From positions 186,001-250,000 of the forward strand of contig MU394093.1 of NCBI GenBank assembly GCA_022578605.1: DNA of 64,000 nucleotides, in the 5' to 3' direction. The notes beneath the pieces were generated by a model. The model was not told the origin of the DNA and did no database searches. It saw only the letters and a program-made list of their open reading frames with translations. This document shows, in pieces, positions 56,938-64,000 of the stretch (position 1 is the first letter of the stretch; each line of letters opens with the position of its first letter). The translations under genes and the position numbers were made by a program. This DNA comes from Camillea tinctor (taxonomy: Eukaryota > Ascomycota > Sordariomycetes > Xylariales > Xylariaceae).

Positions 56938-59460
56938 TTATATATTACGTTTTGAAGAATCAGAGCCGCCCCTGGCTTTTGCGGCATCATAGAGGGCCTG
57001 GATATCCGTCTTCCACTGCTCTACGTCTATCCGGATTATGCGCCTATCGTATGTCATGAACCCATTGACCTCGCCCTCAACATCGGTAGTTTGGCTATCC
57101 GAAGTTAGTCATTGCTATATTTAGGAGTGAAGGAAAGACGAAACGAGAGAAACGGAAACAGGCAATAGTAAGTGGTCTGTCTACTCACGTCCATACAGCA
57201 GCGGAACACGCATGCTGTTCAACTTGGTAACGCAGTTCATCCAATAGGAGGTGAGAGCGGTAGTTGAAAGTGTCGCTCGTCTGATGAATCTCATACGTCT
57301 GGTCGATGGTGTCGATGGCAGCTTGTACCTTCCACAGATGGTCTTCCGTGGTGTTGAGTCCAATACCGCCAAATTCGCCCTGGATGGCAATCCGAGACGG
57401 GTCATAAGGACCCGAGTTAAGAGAGTAGAACGGAGTTCCACACTGCGGATTGGCGTAGTGGTGGTTATCATCATAGTCACCAGCACCATGGTCCCACCAG
57501 CCCGTAACTGCGTTAACAAGTCTTGTTGGATCGAGCTGCTTAATCCGAGTCACGATGTCGAATTCCGGGAAATACCCATTCACGATCTGTCCCCATCCTT
57601 CGTTATATATAACCTACTCCCAGGTCAGCTTTGGAAGCGATGATCAGTACACAGACTACACCTACCCAGGTGTATATACTTGGGAAGCTCTTGAACTGGT
57701 TGATAAGGATATCGAACTGTCGCTCCCACTCTGCTTGTTGGGCAGCATTGGGTGTCCAGCCACCGAGAGAGCCAGGCATCGACGGCATATCCTGGATCAC
57801 GAGCAACCCAATCTGATCGCAGGCGTGGTAGTACAACGAGCTTTCGACTTTGATATGCTTCCTTAGCATATTGGCACCAACATCCTTCAAGACTTGGAGG
57901 TCATACACCATGGCCTCGTAAGTAGGTGGGGTGTAGAGGCCATCGGGCCAGAACCCTTGGTCGAGAGTGCCGAAGTGGAAGGAGAATTCCCCGTTGATTA
58001 GCGGGCGCTTCACACCGTTGATTTCCCCAACCGAGACGGTTCTGAAGCCAGTGTAGGACACAGCTTCATCGTTGCCCATCTTCACGGTAAGGTTATAGCT
58101 AAAGAATAAAAACGTCAACATAAAAGTTAATAAGAGGAAGTACTTAGGCGCACGCACAGTTGGGGAGTATCCGGGGACCATAGAATAGGTGATTCAACCT
58201 TGAAGTCAAATGCCTCGTTGGGAGAACCCTTTGCAGTTGCAGCTGTGACGCCGGCCCCATCGGTGATTGTTACCTCAATTTCACTCGAGGACCCGTTGGA
58301 AGCGTGAACAGTCATATTAACTAGAGAATAATGCGTTAGCATCCTATAGCCCGTGAGGCTAGGTTGTATTTATGCAGACTTACCGACTCCGTCCATGTTC
58401 GCAGAGATATCTAGCTGTGTGATGTAGTTCTCTGGAACGGGTTCGATCCATACCTAAGTTCATGTCAGCTCTAGTATCCCTTTTCTTCCAATTCAGACAA
58501 CACACTGATGCCAACCATTGATCTTAGGAACTTGGCTGCATAAAGCTGATTCAGATTATGGGGATTTTCACTTACACTCTGCCATATACCAGTACACGGT
58601 GTATACCAAATATCTTCAGAAAGCAAGGGTTAGTATTTTATTCGCCATGTTGAATAGTAAGGAGGAGTGGATTATCATGGACTATTAGTGACAATTGTGG
58701 CACTCATTTCTCGTGCATGGACGCATAATAGGAAAATGGTAAAAATGGCAAACATACGTGAAGGTGACCGAACTTGCTTTCCTACTGGAACTCCGTACTC
58801 TATTAGGCAACATTAGTAGTGTAATAGACAATACTGAGACGTTTGATACCTACCTGGGTCGTCAGTCGGGTCAAATACATGGACCTGTAGGGTGTTGGTT
58901 CCGGCTGCCAGGAACTCGGTTATGTCGAAGCTGAAATGCCAATAGCCGCCCGTGTGTGATCCCACGTTCTGACCATTGACATAGACCGTAGCCTCGTAGT
59001 CAACAGCTTCAAAGTTGAGCAGAACTCGTTGACCATTATCGGACCATCCAGTTGGGACTTCAAACTCTCTAACGAACCAGGAGTACACCTTGCCTTGTTC
59101 CATGATGCCGGAGAGACCGCTTTCCAAGCAAGAGGGGACAAGAACCTCTGCGGACATGGCACCGGTCTCTGGTGGGGTGCTCTCCTGCCCGGCTACCGCC
59201 TCCTGCCATTTCCACACGCCATTCAACGTCTTCCAGTCTGGACGTCGAAGTTGTGGCCGTGGATATTCTGGCCAAGGATTGGTTCCCACCTTCGTAGTCC
59301 AGGGCGTGTCCAGTGGGGGCGTCTTGGTAAGTATTAGCACTCGGTGATTCTCAGTATTAGTATAAGCTGATGTTGATACCTTAAGTTCATAGCCCAAAAC
59401 TAGTCGGTCAATGGTTGGGATCAAGGCTAGAAAGCCTGCTAACAGAGTCGACCGCATCAT
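56938..59460 (-). CDS. Secreted GH2 glycoside hydrolase (beta-galactosidase/glucuronidase type)
   Basis: Eight exons (59460-58854, 58799-58758, 58613-58576, 58453-58384, 58320-58158, 58098-57666, 57613-57189, 57094-56938), GT-AG with matching phases; 644 aa. Signal peptide, then the sugar-binding domain (GSHTGGYWHFSFDITEFL), beta-sandwich, and TIM barrel. The acid/base Glu is in VIYNEGWGQ, and the nucleophile Glu in QGEFGGIG. A 57-nt stretch in exon 1 (59323-59379) has GTATCA, TACTAAT and AAG and may be an additional in-frame intron; removing it gives 625 aa and better fits the family start. Whether it acts on galactosides, glucuronides or mannosides cannot be told. Confidence 0.88.
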
Positions 59461-62400
59461 CGTCACCGCAGTGCTCAGTGGGTGATGAGTCTTTGTAGTG
59501 TCTCAGACTAGAAAGGGATGGTAGGCGGGAAAGGAATGTGGCGCCCTGAGATCGAATGAAGGAAAGGACGGTCAAGACGAGGAAGACCTTAATCTCACAG
59601 GGGGAGTGAGGACTCTAGGGAGAACCATTCTGGTTTATATAGATCGGGATAACCCCAGGTATGGGACAGGAAAGATTCACATCAAAACAACCATGTAGCA
59701 TGGGCAACTTTACCTCCCCCCACATCTTACCTATGTATAGATACCCGTCCACCGCCTAACACCCACTTTCCTATTCTTGACTGTGAATGGATCGTGTTTG
59801 TCTTGGTATTAAGGATGTAATATGGAGCGTCTTGGCCAAACATTATGAGGGTTGGGACGCGATACAACGATCATGACGCATGCCAGTGATCACGCAGAAA
59901 GGTGACCGCCATCTTGGTAAGCCCGTGTGTTTGCTAGGGCAGCTATCTCGTTCTTCAAAGCACGGTAAGGGTTGTCAGGGCGAGAGGACTCGCTCGGCGC
60001 GTCTAAGCAAAAAAAAAAAGGGAGTCGAGATTACGACTTTCTAAGGCTTTGTCTAGAGTTGTCATTCTTAGGTAACTTCGTGGATCTTTAGTAAATCACG
60101 GCAAGCAGGGGTTCTATGTGCGGAGCCGGCGGCGCTGCTGGATACCCCTGAACATAGTCTAGGCTTCTTTTTCTTTTTTTTTCTTTTTCCCTATTTTCTT
60201 TTCCTTGAATATCCCACGCAAAATCCGATGCAAATTTCGGATGCATGGGAATTCGACGCAGTGCAATGACCATTTATAGCCAAGCAACCGAATATTATCC
60301 CGGCAGCCCTAAGCGCCAGAGGTGGTATTGGCGAGGAAGAACCGGGCAAAGGAAAGCATCAGCTGCCAGTGTAGCGTTTCCTCGCAGCTTGAGGCTCTCC
60401 TCAGCCCAAGCCCTTGGGTTAAGGCTGGCGAATAGTACCCAGGTATCGCGAAAGACGCGCCTGACGAACAAGACAACGATCATCGACCGTCATGGGTAGG
60501 AATATTAAAAACAACCACCAATCAAGCACAACGTAGCCCCCAGTCACGGGAGAAGCCTAAGAAGTAGAAGGTGCTCCTTTCAAGCTGCATTAGGCAAACC
60601 ATGTGCTTCTCGTGATCGCGCTGCCAAGGACCGGACAGAGCGCGAGTTACCCAGGCACAACCGCCGTGTAACGCGTGGTGGTCAGGGGCTACAAAGAATG
60701 GGCAATATGTAGTGTGATGTAGTATAGTGTATAGTTAGTATAGTCGGTGGTACGTTAAACCTGCTTTGCTCAGATAGCGCTGGGCTGACTTGCATGAATA
60801 TTTTATGTACGCAAGATTAAACATGTTCTTGGCCTGGCAGGAATCCGAGGGAAGCGGTTTCATTTCCCTTTAAGATGAGAGAATAGGACCTCGGCGACAA
60901 GGCATAGTAGTGATATGTATAGGAACGCGTTCTTTCACGCGTTCAACTCATCCAGCTCACCAAAACCCCCACCTTAGACCAGCTCGCCACCGAACTTGGG
61001 AGATGTTTACGACCGTTGGGGTCGTTTGCTGAAAAAGAGGCCGCTTCTTGGTCCCTCCTCTATCCCCCGCTATGATGGTCCGGGGAGAGCCGGGGTGTTC
61101 TAGGCCACATAAAGGCCAGGGGGGAACCTTGGGTGATCGGAGTATAGTATGCCGATCACAATGCTTAAACGTACGAACAATAACGCGGGGCCCCGATTAC
61201 TTGGTGGTTCGGGCTTCTCAGATCCGAGTACGTGCGTAGGATTTGTCTTCTACTACCTTTTACACAGCTAAACTTCCCCTAAGTAAAGCCACCGTAACTA
61301 TATAACCTACTAGGTTGCACTACTACCGGCATGTCTCGGAATGATCACTGAATCTTGGCTATCTAGTCTAGGTCTAGATATTCTACGTTGGATATGTAAG
61401 ACATACATATCCAGGGTCCCTCAGTAGGTGTGGGGTCTGCAAGTTCCCAACCTCTGCCCGTGATGATCCGGAGTACGCATGTAGTGTATAGCCTTATTGA
61501 TCACGACGACCAGTAAGACCTAATCTACGTGAATCTCCAGCGTTATTATTTTATAAAGAGAGATGTTGCCCTCCTGAAGCCGTTAACCAACAGCTCTTCG
61601 TTGTTCTACTCTTGCATATAATCTAGTGTATACGTCGCCTCCTGCAGGATTCGACTAACCAGCCCGGCTTGACAAGGTATCTTTAGTTAACAATTCTTCA
61701 CCAGCATTAGCCTCAGCATTCCATCATTTATCACTAGGAATGGCTTCATTCTACTGCCGGCGTATTGTCTAAAAACGACCATTGCTATGTATGATGGCAT
61801 CCCTTACATCGAGCTACCCCCTCATTGAAGCAGCTGAGAGGAATCACGTTCCCGCGGCCAAGAATAAAAACGGTCTCCGCCAAGTTCTTAGCCAACAATT
61901 TCTTACGGTCTAACTACCATCAGCTACTACCCAACGGTGAACTGTACATTAACTCACCCTTCGGTCTAGAATTCTAAGCCCAAAATTCCAGCAGGTGATC
62001 ATGGCGATGTGAGCAAACTGCCCGCTTTGGATGGCCGTACATGGTCACAAGCCGCCGTCGACACCATATCCGGAAAGCTGGGCGGTGCGACAGCGAAGTA
62101 CCAGTACGGCAACCTCTCCCCCCCTTTGCCCGCATCGGGTGTTATTAGGAGGCTAGACCGAGAAGTCAGGCGTCCGGGGCCGACGACGGACCTGCCTGCA
62201 TTCCCCACGCGTTCGACGGCTAGCTACTGCGGGGACCCCCTCAATGCGGTGTTTGCGATACACAATGTCGGAGGTTTGTTTCTAGCAACTATGGATCCAA
62301 ATAATTCGAAAACCGTCGTATTCTCATGGACCCTTCGTTTTCTACTTGTTAGAATCAATGCGGGGGAGAGGGGTGGAGTGAGAGAACGAGGCGGTGAACA

Positions 62401-64000
62401 CTTACACACCACAGAAGTAATTCTGTGAGTTAGGTGTATACAGTTGTCCCTCGAATCAAGAGAGCATAGGTGCGACTTTCTACAACCGAAGCCGCCGAAG
62501 GCTCTCCTATTATGTTAGGAGGCCCCAAACTATGATGGTCGGTGATTAAAGAATACAGCTTCCATATCATCCATGCTCCTAGTGAGGAAACTGGGTCGAT
62601 CGATCTATATGATCTTCTCTCGGTTTTGCAGATACGAAGGTGATTATGTGGGTGTTTGCTACGATATGTAGTGCTTAGTTTTTTAAACATGATAGGAGAA
62701 TACGCCATGTTATGGATGGTCTGGTTGTCGGGAGTAAGCTTCCTAGCGTTATACCGTGAGATATTATATCTCTATACTTACTACCGGCTATGAGATAAAG
62801 GTCATTGGGTAAGAGGACTGCTTCGTCGTGAGCCTCTGGGTTTGTTATTCTGCGCGATAGGCATGTTAGCATCACAGACTCTATAGGAAAATCCGTTATA
62901 TTGGCAGTATATATAACCTGGCGTATATAGCAGCTTTTCGACCAGTTGCTAGATGTCGCTATAAATCGGTATACTTGATCACACATTTGATTTATCTCCC
63001 TATAGTTCAGAATTGATATCGGAATCACTGAGAGTCTCTGCAAAGATTTCAAACCACAAAGGTGTTTGGAGAGGACTAAAACCGAGTAATACTCTGTCAA
63101 GAAAGGTGACTAAGCACCATCGTGGGATGAATGTGTCTCTAATAACTTACAACCCTTTACGGATCTAGGTCATATAAATAGGATGTATTCAAGTGTGTGC
63201 TTAGGCGTTTTTTTTATATCTCATTAAGCTATTCCACTTAGTCTTTAAGTATAAAAATATTTTTTCTTGGTTTATATTTAGTAGTGTTGGAGTTGTTATT
63301 GATTTTTATTATTATTATATAAACGGTTAAAGTAGGGCAAGTCGGTAGTATCATAGTATCGTGGTCATGGTGTTGTATTTTGAGATGTAAAAGGGGTGAA
63401 GGGAATGCTAGTGGACGTAACAGTGGATGGCCTTATATGTAGTTACATATGTGTGTAACGATACTACGACAGGTAGGGTGCGTATTATATTCGCGCAGTC
63501 AACCCTCTAAAGGGCTATAAAACAGCATTTTCGCCCAGAACATTGTGTAATGGGAGATAGTAAAATTATTGGCTATGAGAAAGAATGAGAAAATTTGATT
63601 ATTTTAGTTCTTATAGCTCTCTTTGTCAAGTAAGTCTAGAAAATTACCTAGGTACTTAAGAACTATTTACTAATTACATACCTACGTAGTACCTAGGTTA
63701 GGTCACTCATAGCAAAGGTTATCATAAATTGGTGTCTTCCCAGTTATCTTATCTGTAGGCTTTTAACATATCTGACAGCTCTAGTTACCACCTGCCACAT
63801 CAATTCTGATGTCACGTGGCTAGATCGTCCAGAGCTAATCCACATTCTGCATTAGTTTTGGACCCACTCCGTCACGCCTCTTCTTTGATCGAATTGAATG
63901 AAAGTTGAGGCTAGTGTAGAATAGAAGGTTTAGCTGCCTTCGAACAAGAAAATCCTCTTATCATTTTACTTACCTACTTACTTACCTACCTTATTCTCTA
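59461..64000. other. Gene-poor region with coding-like fragments
   Basis: About 4.5 kb with no confident gene. An open frame on the plus strand, about 61990-62290, reads protein-like (KLPALDGRTWSQAAVDTISG and SYCGDPLNAVFAIHNVGG) after a possible acceptor near 61992, and a preceding fragment at about 61815-61915 (AAERNHVPAAKNKNGLRQVL) might be another exon, but I cannot join them. A 141-codon minus frame at 62675-63100 is not recognised. Palindromes ACCTAGGTA are frequent at the right end (63650-63700). Confidence 0.4.

Overview
The window is nuclear DNA of a filamentous ascomycete (Pezizomycotina, most likely a Sordariomycete). The evidence is short GT-AG introns of about 45-160 nt in most genes, typical fungal families (DUF1996-WSC, GH76 DFG5/DCW1, GPI-anchored Ser/Thr proteins, an ARCA-type Zn2Cys6 regulator) and long AT-rich intergenic stretches dotted with the palindrome TACCTAGGTA. 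I see no rRNA, tRNA, CRISPR or intact transposon. Coding regions were assembled by hand from frame, splice signals and family resemblance, so exon borders are models.

Layout. 0-2 kb: a CoA-transferase III gene (minus). 3-5.5 kb: a divergent pair of decayed genes, a subtilisin-like serine protease and a gasdermin-like protein, in the arrangement known for fungal regulated-cell-death loci (het-Q2/het-Q1 type). 6.4-9.8 kb: a large disordered protein with an odd in-frame TAG near an intron. 10.8-12.7 kb: ESCRT-I VPS23. 14.5-17.7 kb: indoleamine 2,3-dioxygenase convergent with an AMID/FSP1-like FAD oxidoreductase. 19.4-24 kb: a serine beta-lactamase-like hydrolase, a secreted DUF1996-WSC protein and a small membrane protein. 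25.3-26.2 kb: an APH-like phosphotransferase.

27.9-37.1 kb: myo-inositol oxygenase, a ten-exon Zn2Cys6 regulator, a divergently transcribed sugar-porter MFS permease and a DUF4863 cupin-like protein. Together these look like a candidate catabolic neighbourhood for inositol or a related polyol. 37.3-43.9 kb: housekeeping genes (PET117, V-ATPase subunit G, CTNNBL1-like, phosphoglycerate-mutase-like). 46.2-51.9 kb: a cell-wall GH76 enzyme, a GPI-anchored Ser/Thr-rich protein and a conserved fungal protein of unknown function with a small ORF beside it. 53.3-59.5 kb: an NAD(P)-dependent epimerase/reductase, a secreted GPI protein made of three 66-70-residue repeats with a constant Cys spacing, and a secreted GH2 glycosidase. 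59.5-64 kb: no convincing gene, only coding-like fragments.

The most interesting signals are the relic gasdermin/subtilisin pair, the regulator-permease-MIOX neighbourhood and the triple-repeat GPI protein.
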